This document shows, one piece after another, positions 17,018 to 25,598 of a stretch of 64,000 bases of DNA. Below the pieces are notes generated by a model. It worked only from the letters and a program-made list of their open reading frames with translations. It made no database searches and was not told the DNA's origin. The stretch comes from Nostoc sp. B(2019) (GTDB lineage Bacteria; Cyanobacteriota; Cyanobacteriia; Cyanobacteriales; Nostocaceae). The position numbers and the translations under genes are program-made. Every line of letters starts with the position of its first letter. The stretch's first letter is position 1. The stretch spans positions 124,001 to 188,000 of the forward strand of contig NZ_WVID01000003.1 in the NCBI RefSeq assembly GCF_010091925.1, given 5' to 3'.

Positions 17018-18361
17018 ATGACCAATAGCTATGATACGGTACGAGCACTGCGCGAGGCATTGAAGTTTTCTCCTGATAACGTACCTCTTAGGCAACACCT
17101 TGCAGATACGCTTCTCAGTCTTGGACAATTGGAAGATGCGGAGAAGGAGTACCGTCAAGCAATGCTGTTGGCGCGGGATGAACCACAGTTGAAACTTGGT
17201 TTAGCAAGAGCTTTTTACCAGCAAGGGAAGCACAATCAGTCTTTGGTGATTGTCGAAGAATTGCTAAAACACTCTAACTGTCCAGCACTAGCTTACTTAC
17301 TCCATGCTCGCTTGTTGCTAAATTCAGGAGCAGTACAGCAAGCAGTGAGTCAGTATCGCAGTGCGATCGCTCTTGATGCGTCTATTGCTGATCCAAATTT
17401 TGCAGAACTCTTGGGTATTGGAGAAGATAGCCACACCCAAGATGTAGTAGAAGGCAAAGTCCGCGCTGCTAATTTTGATAACCTTGGCCTTGATGATGAA
17501 AAGCTGGAACGTCCGCAGATTTCTTTCCAAGATGTGGGAGGGATGGAGACGGTTAAAGATGAAATTCGCCTCAAGATTATTTATCCGCTGACGCAACAGG
17601 AACTTTACAAAGCTTATGGTAAAGCGATCGGCGGCGGAATTTTGATGTATGGGCCTCCCGGTTGTGGCAAAACTTACTTAGCCCGTGCAACTGCTGGCGA
17701 GATTAACTCAAACTTTATCTCTGTTGGCATTAATGATGTCCTAGATATGTGGTTGGGCAACAGTGAGCGGAATTTGCACGCCATATTTGAAGAAGCACGA
17801 GAAAATCAGCCTTGTGTAGTGTTTTTCGATGAGGTTGATGCTCTGGCTGCCAACCGTACCGATTTGCGTCAAAGTTCCAGCCGCATGGTGATTAACCAGT
17901 TTCTCTCAGAACTGGATGGAGTCAAGAGTTCTAATGAAGGGGTGTTGATTTTGGCGGCTACCAATGCCCCTTGGCATTTAGATGCAGCGTTTCGGCGTCC
18001 GGGACGCTTTGATCGCATTCTCTTTATTCCACCACCAGACGCTTCTGCTAGAGCAGCTATTTTACAGTTGCTCTGTCGTGGTAAGCCTGTAGATAAGATT
18101 GATTACGAGCAAGTTAGTAAAAAGACAGAGCATTTTTCCGGGGCTGACTTAAAAGCTGTGATCGATTTAGCAGTGGAAAAAAAACTGCAAGAAGCGATGA
18201 AAATCGGGTTTCCCAAGCCGCTGATGACGAGGGATTTAATCTCGGCAGCAGCGAACGTTAAATCTTCTACTAAAGAATGGTTCGCCACCGCTCGCAACTA
18301 CGCGCTGTATGCGAATGAAGGCGGTTTGTACGATGATATTTTGAAATATTTAAAAATGTAA
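17018..18361 (+). CDS. TPR-AAA+ ATPase (CDC48/FtsH-like AAA)
   Basis: The 447-residue protein has three or so tetratricopeptide repeats in residues 1-125 (for example QLEDAEKEYRQAMLLA), then a linker and one classical AAA module. The AAA marks are ISFQDVGGMETVKDEIRLKI, Walker A GPPGCGKTYLARATA, Walker B VVFFDEVDALAA, the second region FLSELDG and AATNAPWHLDAAFRRPGRFD with arginine finger and sensor residues, and a helical lid. The VGG and RRPGRFD signatures place it with classical AAA unfoldases, not with MoxR or Clp. It has no protease domain or membrane span. Its stop overlaps the ATG of the next gene (TAATG), so the two are translationally coupled. Substrate unknown. Confidence 0.88.
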   Translation: MTNSYDTVRALREALKFSPDNVPLRQHLADTLLSLGQLEDAEKEYRQAMLLARDEPQLKLGLARAFYQQGKHNQSLVIVEELLKHSNCPALAYLLHARLLLNSGAVQQAVSQYRSAIALDASIADPNFAELLGIGEDSHTQDVVEGKVRAANFDNLGLDDEKLERPQISFQDVGGMETVKDEIRLKIIYPLTQQELYKAYGKAIGGGILMYGPPGCGKTYLARATAGEINSNFISVGINDVLDMWLGNSERNLHAIFEEARENQPCVVFFDEVDALAANRTDLRQSSSRMVINQFLSELDGVKSSNEGVLILAATNAPWHLDAAFRRPGRFDRILFIPPPDASARAAILQLLCRGKPVDKIDYEQVSKKTEHFSGADLKAVIDLAVEKKLQEAMKIGFPKPLMTRDLISAAANVKSSTKEWFATARNYALYANEGGLYDDILKYLKM

Positions 18362-19638
18362 TGGGTGTTATACACTTTGAGCGGGCAAAGCTGTTATTAG
18401 AGCAATCCCGCTATCAGATGGCGGAGGAGGAACTGCGACAAGCTGTAGCCGAGTCCCCAAATGATGCGGGAATTCATGCGGTTTTGGGGTTGTGCTTAAG
18501 TTGTCAGCAGCGATATCAGGAGGCAACACAAGAGGCAGAAGTTGCCATCGCGATCGCTCCCGATTCGCCATTTCCTCACTATATATTGGGATATATTCTC
18601 TGCGAACGCCAGCAACTTGCAGCTGCACAAAAAGCGATTCGAGAAGCAATTCAGCTCAACCCCTATCAAGCTTCTCATTTTGCTCTGCTGGCGCGATGTC
18701 ATTATCAGCAAAAACAGTGGCAAGCAAGTTTAGAAGCAGCAACTAAAGGGTTATCACTAGACCCGGAAGATGTAGAGTGTTTGAATTACCGGGCCCTGTC
18801 ACTGTCGCAATTGGGACGCGGAAAAGAAGCGATCGCCGCAGTCAAAGGAGCGATCGCCACTTCTCCCCAAGATGCTGCTTCTTACGCCAGCAGCGGTTGG
18901 ATTCTGCTATCCCACGGTGGTAGTCAACAGAAAGCTTTGGAATATTTTCGTGAAGCATTGCACCTCAACCCCAATTTAGAATGGGCACGTCAAGGAGTTG
19001 TCGAGGCACTAAAAGCAAAAAACCCCATTTATCGGTTGATGCTGCGCTATTTCCTTTGGGGTAGTCGGCTAAATCATCGCACGCGTTGGGTATTTACTAT
19101 TGGCTTATTTTTCTCCATGCGGATGTTGGTTGCCAGTTTTGTCAATGCTGGTTTGACACCCTTGGTGGCGGTGGTGGCGATCGCTTATTTGCTGTTCGTC
19201 ATCTTCAGTTGGATTGCTGATCCTTTGTTTACCTTAATGCTGCGGTTTGATAAATTCGGACGCTTGGCACTTTCACCAGAGGAAATTCAACAATCTAATT
19301 GGTGGGGTGCTTGTTTTTTGAGTGCGATCGCATTTTGTATTTTATGGTTTTGCACCAAAAATCTCAGTGCTTTAATCAGTGCGATCGTATGTGGCTTGTT
19401 AATGATTCCAGTAGCGGCGACGTTTAACTGTGAGCAAGGTTGGACGAGAAAGGCAATGGTAATTTACACAATCATTTTGGCAGTTTTAGGTATTAGCACG
19501 GTAATCGGATCAATTGCCAGCCTAGCTTTTTACCAAATTGATTGGTTGTGGTTTCTGCCGATGATAGTGTTCTTTCCTGGCGTACTTCTTTCTACTTGGG
19601 TTGCGACTCTACTCACCGGAATTACGCCGAAACGTTAG
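18361..19638 (+). CDS. TPR protein with C-terminal membrane domain
   Basis: The 425-residue protein has about six tetratricopeptide repeats in residues 1-220 (YQEATQEAEVAIAIAPDSPF, QKAIREAIQLNPYQ, KALEYFREALHLNPNLEWA). After these come four to five hydrophobic segments, from about 240 to the end (WVFTIGLFFSMRMLVASFV, LVAVVAIAYLLFVIFSWIA, MIVFFPGVLLSTWVATLL). It shares the ATG/TAA overlap with the upstream AAA+ gene, and both carry TPRs, which suggests a membrane-anchored adaptor for the ATPase. That pairing is inference. I know no named family for the membrane part. Confidence 0.8.
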   Translation: MGVIHFERAKLLLEQSRYQMAEEELRQAVAESPNDAGIHAVLGLCLSCQQRYQEATQEAEVAIAIAPDSPFPHYILGYILCERQQLAAAQKAIREAIQLNPYQASHFALLARCHYQQKQWQASLEAATKGLSLDPEDVECLNYRALSLSQLGRGKEAIAAVKGAIATSPQDAASYASSGWILLSHGGSQQKALEYFREALHLNPNLEWARQGVVEALKAKNPIYRLMLRYFLWGSRLNHRTRWVFTIGLFFSMRMLVASFVNAGLTPLVAVVAIAYLLFVIFSWIADPLFTLMLRFDKFGRLALSPEEIQQSNWWGACFLSAIAFCILWFCTKNLSALISAIVCGLLMIPVAATFNCEQGWTRKAMVIYTIILAVLGISTVIGSIASLAFYQIDWLWFLPMIVFFPGVLLSTWVATLLTGITPKR

Positions 19639-19706
19639 AACATGACGGGAAAAAGGATAGTCTCCAATCTGTAATGACTTTCTCTCAGGACTACCAGTAA
19701 TGTATT

Positions 19707-19747
19707 CTCCACTCTCGTTCATTCAACTACCGAACCAGAGAGTGGAG
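19707..19747. repeat. 10-bp perfect inverted repeat at a convergent gene end
   Basis: CTCCACTCTC (19707-19716) pairs perfectly with GAGAGTGGAG (19738-19747), loop 21. The right arm lies inside the last codons of the minus-strand acetyltransferase gene and the left arm just beyond its stop. It may serve as a bidirectional transcript end between the two convergent genes, though neither side has a U-run. Confidence 0.5.
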
Positions 19748-20297
19748 TAAGAGGCGATACCATCTCATATCGATACTCATCGCTGACAGATCCTTTGAAA
19801 AAGTCGGTATTTGTTCGTGTAGAAGTCCGCTTCATACCAAGCGCCTCGACAAGGCTAATGGACGCAATGTTACGTGTGTCTATATCTGCTGTGACAGCAC
19901 TTACTCTATATTCCTTAAAAAGATGTTCAAGCACACGCGAACATCCTTCTTTTGCATAGTCTTGTCGCCAAAACAGTGGGAAAATTGTGTAAGCAATTGC
20001 TGCTGTATAGTTAGCATGTACTGTTGCTTCTAATGTCCCAACATATACACTGGACTCTCGAAGACGGATTACCCAATTTAACCAAGCCTCTTGTCTGTCT
20101 GGCGAAAGTCTTGAGGATAAGGCAAGATATCGAGTTTCCACAGTTTGTAGCGATGTGGGCGGCGACTGTGGAATAAACCGGTAAAGCCTTTGATCTAGCA
20201 GTTGCTCGTAAATAGCCGAGGCGTGATCTGGGACAAGCGGCTCAAGCAACAACCGTGAAGTCTCGATAATTCGTTCGGGTGCGATTAACTTAACCAT
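19719..20297 (-). CDS. GNAT N-acetyltransferase (RimJ/RimL-like)
   Basis: The 192-residue protein starts MVKLIAPERIIETSRLLLEP, typical of RimJ/RimL-type acetyltransferases. It has IAYTIFPLFWRQDYAKEGCS, the acetyl-CoA binding region, although the usual Q/RxxGxG loop is altered to RQDYAKEG. NIASISLVEALGMKR is the motif B segment. The acceptor is unknown; relatives modify ribosomal proteins or small amines. It is convergent with the TPR gene. ATG at 20297. Confidence 0.8.
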   Translation of the reverse strand: MVKLIAPERIIETSRLLLEPLVPDHASAIYEQLLDQRLYRFIPQSPPTSLQTVETRYLALSSRLSPDRQEAWLNWVIRLRESSVYVGTLEATVHANYTAAIAYTIFPLFWRQDYAKEGCSRVLEHLFKEYRVSAVTADIDTRNIASISLVEALGMKRTSTRTNTDFFKGSVSDEYRYEMVSPLTPLSGSVVE

Positions 20298-20532
20298 TCT
20301 TAATCCTTGATTTCACGAAACGAAGCAGCCTGAGTTAAAAAGTTATGAAGGCTATCCTCATTCTGATAAACTATGCATCATAGTCATCCAAAAAGCATAG
20401 TTGCTGATGCTTATTTGAGTGCCGACATAAGATTGTTCAACTAGTTAGCATACCTGTTTATAGCTAGCACTTAGTGACTATTAATGATCAAAATTTTTGC
20501 TTCTGTTTACGCAAATATAAGGAGAGGTGGGG

Positions 20533-21501
20533 ATGAATGCAAGCTTAATAATGTCTAACATCCTAAGCCCACCAATTCTTTTTTTCTTTCTCGGAATGTC
20601 GGCCGTTATTTTAAAGTCGGATCTGGAAATTCCTCAACCTTTACCTAAACTGTTCTCTCTTTATCTTCTACTTGCTATTGGGTTCAAGGGAGGTGCTGAA
20701 CTTGTTAAGAGTGGAATTAGTCAAGAAGTCGTACTGACGCTATTTGCAGCCATCATGATGGCTACCCTTGTGCCAATATACACGTTCTTCATTCTGAGAA
20801 TCAGACTTGATTTATACAATGCGGCTGCGATCGCCGCAACTTATGGTTCTATCAGCGCAGTCACATTTATTACTGCTGGATCATTCCTCAGCGAACTTGG
20901 CATTAGTTTTAGTGGCTACATGGTAGCAGCTCTTGCCCTAATGGAATCCCCAGCCATCATTGTCGGACTGGTTTTAGTAAAAATATTTGACGTAGATAAA
21001 GATGGTGACTTTTCTTGGCCGGAAGTTCTCAAAGAAGCTTTTCTTAACAGTTCTGTTTTTCTCTTGGTTGGAAGCCTGATAATCGGTGTGCTATCAGGGG
21101 AGAAAGGCTGGAAGTTGGAAGCACCTTTTACCCAAGAAATATTTTATGGAGTTCTAACCTTCTTTTTACTGGATATGGGACTAGTAGCTGCTGGAAAAAT
21201 CAAAGATCTTGGTAAAACAGGTTCGTTTTTGATCTCTTTTTCTATATTAATCCCGATATTAAACGCAACAATCGGGATACTTTTAGCAAAACTAATCGGG
21301 ATGCCGCAGGGAAATGCGCTCTTATTTTCAGTTTTGTGTGCTAGTGCCTCTTACATAGCGGTTCCAGCTGCCATGAGATTAACACTTCCTGAAGCTAATC
21401 CTAGTTTGTACGTGACTAGCGCTTTAGCACTCACTTTTCCTTTTAATATCATTATTGGTATCCCTTTATACTTATACGGCATAAATTTGCTATGGAGATG
21501 A
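20533..21501 (+). CDS. sbtA: Sodium-dependent bicarbonate permease, SbtA family
   Basis: The protein would bring bicarbonate into the cell with sodium across the plasma membrane. The 322-residue, strongly hydrophobic sequence has about ten membrane spans with the SbtA/DUF897 layout: ILSPPILFFFLGMSAVILKS, IGFKGGAELVKSG, AATYGSISAVTFITAGSFL and ALMESPAIIVGLVLV. It differs from the best-studied SbtA, so it may be a divergent paralog with other affinity. AAGGAGAGG at 20519-20527 precedes the ATG at 20533; a GTG at 20527 is less likely. It is followed four bases later by an SbtB-like gene, which supports the transporter call. Confidence 0.88.
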   Translation: MNASLIMSNILSPPILFFFLGMSAVILKSDLEIPQPLPKLFSLYLLLAIGFKGGAELVKSGISQEVVLTLFAAIMMATLVPIYTFFILRIRLDLYNAAAIAATYGSISAVTFITAGSFLSELGISFSGYMVAALALMESPAIIVGLVLVKIFDVDKDGDFSWPEVLKEAFLNSSVFLLVGSLIIGVLSGEKGWKLEAPFTQEIFYGVLTFFLLDMGLVAAGKIKDLGKTGSFLISFSILIPILNATIGILLAKLIGMPQGNALLFSVLCASASYIAVPAAMRLTLPEANPSLYVTSALALTFPFNIIIGIPLYLYGINLLWR

Positions 21502-21505
21502 GATT

Positions 21506-21802
21506 ATGCACTCAGTAAAAAGAATAGAAATTATCGCCAATGCTGTTGAACTGGCAAAAATATTAGACGGCTTAGATAAAGCAGGTGTGCATGGACATAC
21601 TGTAATTCGGAATGTGGCAGGCAGAAGTCCGCATGGAGAAACTACAGAGCTTGACAATGTCTATGTAATTGCTTTCTGCCTACCAGATCAAGCCAAACCT
21701 GTTTTGGAAGTCATCAGACCTATCCTTAATAAGTTTGGAGGTACATGTTATCTTTCTGATGCGATAGAGATTAGATCTGTGCGGTGTGTTGCGTCTCTTT
21801 GA
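21506..21802 (+). CDS. sbtB: SbtB-like PII-family regulator
   Basis: The 98-residue protein has a ferredoxin-like beta-alpha-beta pattern: VKRIEIIANAVELAKILDGL, then a T-loop-like segment (NVAGRSPHGETTELDN) and VYVIAFCLPDQAKPVLEVI. This suits SbtB, a PII-like trimer that binds adenine nucleotides including cAMP and inhibits SbtA at high inorganic carbon. The nucleotide-binding residues cannot be verified by eye. The C-terminal end contains a single Cys (SVRCVASL) and not the paired cysteines seen in some SbtB proteins. It is four bases downstream of the permease gene and surely cotranscribed. Confidence 0.8.
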   Translation: MHSVKRIEIIANAVELAKILDGLDKAGVHGHTVIRNVAGRSPHGETTELDNVYVIAFCLPDQAKPVLEVIRPILNKFGGTCYLSDAIEIRSVRCVASL

Positions 21803-21846
21803 TGATGTATCGCTGAAGCGATAGTTCACCTTGCAGGAAAATATTT

Positions 21847-22566
21847 ATGAGTAGAATTAATGGATTTATTGGTAGGCGCGAACTTTTAAAGTTAGCTGGC
21901 TTTAGTGGAGTTGCGATCGCAGCTACAGCCATAAGTGGTGTGCCTTGGTATACTCAATCTGCTCTCGCTGCGGTTGCACAAGACACTGAGCCTGTTAGTC
22001 CTGATACAGCATTGAAAAGACTGCTGGATGGGAATCAGCGATTTGTGCAGCAAAAGCGTGAGTATCCCCATCAAACCCAAACACGTTTGCAAGAAGTTGC
22101 CCAAGCGCAGCATCCATTTGCAACCATACTTAGTTGTGCTGATTCGCGGGTATCTGCGGAAATTTTATTTGACCAAGGAATTGGCGATTTGTTCGATATT
22201 CGCATCGCTGGGAATATCGTGATACCAGAAGCGCTTGGTAGCATTGAATATGCCGCAGCATTATTAGGTACTCCCCTAATTATGGTGCTGGGTCATGAAA
22301 GATGTGGTGCAGTCACAGCATCGGTAAAGGGCGATTCACTTCCTGGTCAAATTGGCTCTTTTGTAAAGGCTATCAAACCAGCAATGGCTAAGGTAAAAGA
22401 CCAACCGGGTGATCCGGTTGAAAATGCAGTCGTAGCAAATGTTCAATATCAAGTTGAAAGATTGCAAGAGAATTCAGCGCTTTTAGGTCAACTGATGCAG
22501 GCAGGTACACTGAAAATTGTAGGGGGACGTTACGATCTTGATACTGGGGAAGTAACTATCGTTTAA
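21847..22566 (+). CDS. Tat-exported beta-carbonic anhydrase
   Basis: The enzyme interconverts CO2 and bicarbonate. The 239-residue protein begins with a twin-arginine signal (FIGRRELLKLAGFSG, hydrophobic stretch, cleavage near TQSALA), so it should be folded with zinc and exported to the periplasm or thylakoid lumen. The zinc-site motifs of plant-type beta-carbonic anhydrases are present: SCADSRV (Cys and Asp-Arg pair) and GHERCGAV (His and Cys). It lies 44 bases after the SbtB-like gene, in a likely operon with the bicarbonate permease. A periplasmic anhydrase there could supply bicarbonate to the permease; that role is inference. Confidence 0.92.
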   Translation: MSRINGFIGRRELLKLAGFSGVAIAATAISGVPWYTQSALAAVAQDTEPVSPDTALKRLLDGNQRFVQQKREYPHQTQTRLQEVAQAQHPFATILSCADSRVSAEILFDQGIGDLFDIRIAGNIVIPEALGSIEYAAALLGTPLIMVLGHERCGAVTASVKGDSLPGQIGSFVKAIKPAMAKVKDQPGDPVENAVVANVQYQVERLQENSALLGQLMQAGTLKIVGGRYDLDTGEVTIV

Positions 22567-22608
22567 AAAACGGAGTTTTGAGTTCCTAGCTCTTAACTCC
22601 TAATCCCA

Positions 22609-23754
22609 TTATCCATTACCAGCCATATCGTTCACTTCCCTCAAGCGCGAAGTCACGAACCGAGCCATCCACTTTTCTAAATAAACTCGATTAGCATTTT
22701 GCTCAGATGGATCTTTGGTATCTATAGGATGAGGCATCAGTCCTAAAATTGTCGCTGTTGTCACACAAAACATCGATTTTTGGAAACTTATGCAAATTTT
22801 TACCCGCAAATCATCTTCACCCCGAAGACCGCGACGATAAATTTCGTGCAAATATTCTGGAAGATAGTGACGCATATCCTGCATTAGCAAAGTGGGAGGA
22901 ATACCTGCACCACCAATAGGTAAAGGATCGGCATACAATGCACCATACTGAAATCGACTTTGATCTGGGGAGATTTGATATGCTTGGGCATTGTATGAAA
23001 CTGTGCCGTGGAAGGGAGTTCCCCGAAAGAAAATCGCTTCTACATAAGGTATTGCTGTATCTGCTAAAAAGGTTAAACCAACACTTTTGGGAATGATTTC
23101 ATAGACTTTATTCTGAACTTTGACAGCGTAGGTAATTGGTTTTGATGCACTTGTTACCAACCCTACTTTAATGTGATCTACAACGTCGGGAATTGACTTA
23201 ATTTTGCCTTGGTCATAGTAGTCTGATAGGGTGAGGAAAATATCAGCCATAACCTGCCAGAATTGACCTAATCCAGTGTAGTAAACAGAGACGCGCAACT
23301 GTTCTGTTAGGAAGTCTGGAAACAATTGGTTAATACCCAGAATTAAGGGATTATTTTTAAACTTAGCGTCGATAACGGCTTGTGCTCTTTCTTGAAATTC
23401 TTGTGTATCTAAATATGCATCTAGTCCACCGCCACCGTGCCACATCATTGATTTCAGGCAATACTCAGCATACTCAAAATTAATACGGTCATGCCACCAG
23501 TGGCGGAGTAATTTTTGAAAAGAAAATTCTCCATTAAAATATTTAAAAAATGGAAAAAATACTAGAAATTGATGTTCAGCTATGTAAATAAGATTTTTTG
23601 AATAGGCCTCTAAAACTACACCATAGCTTTTAAGAATCCCAACTACTTCCAGCACATTTTCTGGACTATCAGGAATTAATGCTTCCCCTTTTTGCAGCCG
23701 CTCAATGTACTCAAGTAAGGGACTATTAGCAGGCTTCTTTTTAATATTTACCAT
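22609..23754 (-). CDS. cupB: CO2 hydration protein CupB/ChpX type
   Basis: The protein is the CO2-hydrating subunit of a specialised NDH-1 complex at the thylakoid that turns CO2 into bicarbonate. The 381-residue sequence matches the CO2-hydration protein family (YIERLQKGEALIPDSPENVL, HWWHDRINFEYAEYCLKSMM, RFQYGALYADPLPIGGAG). The ATG at 23754 has GGAGA eight bases upstream; an earlier ATG at 23796 would add fourteen residues without support. It follows ndhD and ndhF on the same strand, and no cupS gene follows. With the adjacent ccm operon this favours the constitutive CupB (NDH-1MS') type over the inducible CupA type, with moderate confidence. Confidence 0.82.
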   Translation of the reverse strand: MVNIKKKPANSPLLEYIERLQKGEALIPDSPENVLEVVGILKSYGVVLEAYSKNLIYIAEHQFLVFFPFFKYFNGEFSFQKLLRHWWHDRINFEYAEYCLKSMMWHGGGGLDAYLDTQEFQERAQAVIDAKFKNNPLILGINQLFPDFLTEQLRVSVYYTGLGQFWQVMADIFLTLSDYYDQGKIKSIPDVVDHIKVGLVTSASKPITYAVKVQNKVYEIIPKSVGLTFLADTAIPYVEAIFFRGTPFHGTVSYNAQAYQISPDQSRFQYGALYADPLPIGGAGIPPTLLMQDMRHYLPEYLHEIYRRGLRGEDDLRVKICISFQKSMFCVTTATILGLMPHPIDTKDPSEQNANRVYLEKWMARFVTSRLREVNDMAGNG

Positions 23755-23883
23755 TGCCAGTTCTCCAAAAATTATAGGGATTGGGGCATGGGGCATTAGG
23801 TATTGTTAAAGAAGCGGGGGAGTAAACAGATCTTCCCTTCTGCTCCACTCTTTTGCCCCCTGCCCCCTGCCTGTTAAAAGTCT

Positions 23884-25389
23884 CTAATCTCCAGCCCTGA
23901 TTGCCTTATCCAAGGACACCGTTGCCACTACGTTTTGTGTATTTACCATTGCTGTGATTGTTGGTTCAGTCCAACGCGATAACCAAGCTGGTTGGATACC
24001 GAAAATCACAATTAATACAGCTAAAACTAGAGCTGGGGCGCGATCGCTCCAATACACCCGTGGTAAGTTGGCAACTTGTACAGACAAACGCCCAAAAAAG
24101 GCACGGTTGAGAAGAATTAAGAAGTAAACCGCAGTTAAGCCAGTACCAATCATGCACAGCAGAGTTTGTAGTGGAAAAACGGGGAAACTACCTCGAAAAA
24201 TAATGAATTCAGAAATAAATCCTACCATTCCTGGTATCCCAGCACTGGCCATGACTCCCACAATCATTAAGCTGCCAATTACCGGCAGACCCCTTTCTGG
24301 GTTCAGCAGTCCCCGGACAACTTCTAAATCCCGGCTACCAGCTTTTTTATACACAACCCCCACCAGCAAAAACAGCATTGCAGAAATCAAGCCGTGGCTA
24401 ATCATTTGCATGACAGTGCCTAATATACTTAAAGGTGTACTGGCTGCTGCGGCTAAAAGCACATAGCCCATGTGTCCAATGGAACTATATGCCACCATTT
24501 TTTTCATATCAGTTTGAGCGATCGCACAGGACGCACCATATAGCACACTTACCACCGCCCAACTCGCCAACCAAGGAGCCAGGTAAGCCCAAGCTTCTGG
24601 CAATAAGTTCATGCCAAATCGCAATAAGCCGTAAGTTCCCAACTTCAACAGTACCCCAGCCAACAGCACAGAAATCGGTGTGGAGGCTTCAACGTGAGCA
24701 TCTGGCAACCAAGTATGGAAGGGAACTAAAGGAATCTTAATCCCAAAGCCTACTAGAATCCCTCCTAGCAGTAAAAGCTGTGTGGCTAGAGGGAGAGTTT
24801 TAGTATTCAAAGTTGCTAATGCAAAGTTAGAACCCCCACTCAGCCAAACGATGCCGAGGAAACTGGCTAAAATCAGGATTCCTGAAACGGCAGTGTAAAT
24901 AAGAAATTTCGTAGCGGCATAACCCCGCTTTTCGCCACCCCAAATAGCTATTAACAGATACAGCGGTATTAGTTCCAGTTCGTAAAACAGGAAAAATAGC
25001 AGTAAATCCTGTGCTAGAAAAGCTCCAGTCACCCCAGTACTTAGCAGTAGTATCAAAGAGTAATAAAACTTATGACGTTGAAGAGATTCATCACTGCTGT
25101 AGATAGCAATGCAAGTCAATAGTCCATTCAAAACTAGCAACGGCAAAGATAAGCCATCTACTCCCAAATTATAATTCAAGCCTAAGACCTCGATCCAGGG
25201 CAGAGACTCGGCAAACTGTTGAGTAACTTCTCCTGGATGGAACTGAGTTGCTATTACAACTGTCCACAAGAAAGTGATACTGGCAAAAACCAAAGCTAAC
25301 CCACGGGCGAATTTCCCACTGATGTTAGAGGGCCAGAAACCAATTAAAGCCGCACCTAACAACGGCAGCAGAATCAAAGCACTAAGCAT
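23884..25389 (-). CDS. ndhD: NDH-1 subunit 4 (NdhD, probably NdhD4)
   Basis: A proton-pumping antiporter-like subunit of the thylakoid NDH-1 complex. The roughly 501-residue protein has about 14 membrane spans and the Mrp/NuoM signatures LLFFLFYELELIPLYLLIAIW, GGILVGFGIKIPLVPFHTWL followed by PDAHVEAST, and ISHGLISAMLFLLVGVVYKK. I chose the ATG at 25389 (MLSALILLPLLGAAL); the frame extends upstream to 25482, but those 31 codons run through a purine-rich spacer repeat. It sits between ndhF and cupB, so it belongs to a CO2-uptake module and not to the respiratory NDH-1. Confidence 0.92.
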   Translation of the reverse strand: MLSALILLPLLGAALIGFWPSNISGKFARGLALVFASITFLWTVVIATQFHPGEVTQQFAESLPWIEVLGLNYNLGVDGLSLPLLVLNGLLTCIAIYSSDESLQRHKFYYSLILLLSTGVTGAFLAQDLLLFFLFYELELIPLYLLIAIWGGEKRGYAATKFLIYTAVSGILILASFLGIVWLSGGSNFALATLNTKTLPLATQLLLLGGILVGFGIKIPLVPFHTWLPDAHVEASTPISVLLAGVLLKLGTYGLLRFGMNLLPEAWAYLAPWLASWAVVSVLYGASCAIAQTDMKKMVAYSSIGHMGYVLLAAAASTPLSILGTVMQMISHGLISAMLFLLVGVVYKKAGSRDLEVVRGLLNPERGLPVIGSLMIVGVMASAGIPGMVGFISEFIIFRGSFPVFPLQTLLCMIGTGLTAVYFLILLNRAFFGRLSVQVANLPRVYWSDRAPALVLAVLIVIFGIQPAWLSRWTEPTITAMVNTQNVVATVSLDKAIRAGD

Positions 25390-25523
25390 AAGCAGAACTA
25401 AGTAGGAAGAGGGAAGAAGGGGGAGAAGGGGAAGACTAATAACTCTTGACTCTAGCCCTTTCAAAGTGGGTAAAAAGCCCAAAAAAAATTTACCGAATTT
25501 TGGATTTTTCAGCTTCGTGTTTT

Positions 25524-25557
25524 AGTGTCTTGATTGACTTTTAACCACTAAGACACT
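25524..25557. repeat. Inverted repeat between ndhF and ndhD
   Basis: AGTGTCTT (25524-25531) and AAGACACT (25550-25557) are perfect complements with an 18-base loop in the 116-base (or 209-base) spacer between the two ndh genes. The type is a common Nostoc spacer repeat. It could form a processing or partial termination structure within the operon. Confidence 0.5.
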
Positions 25558-25598
25558 GCGAAAAGTATCTAGCAAGATCCCGCAGGGTGCGTCGGCTA

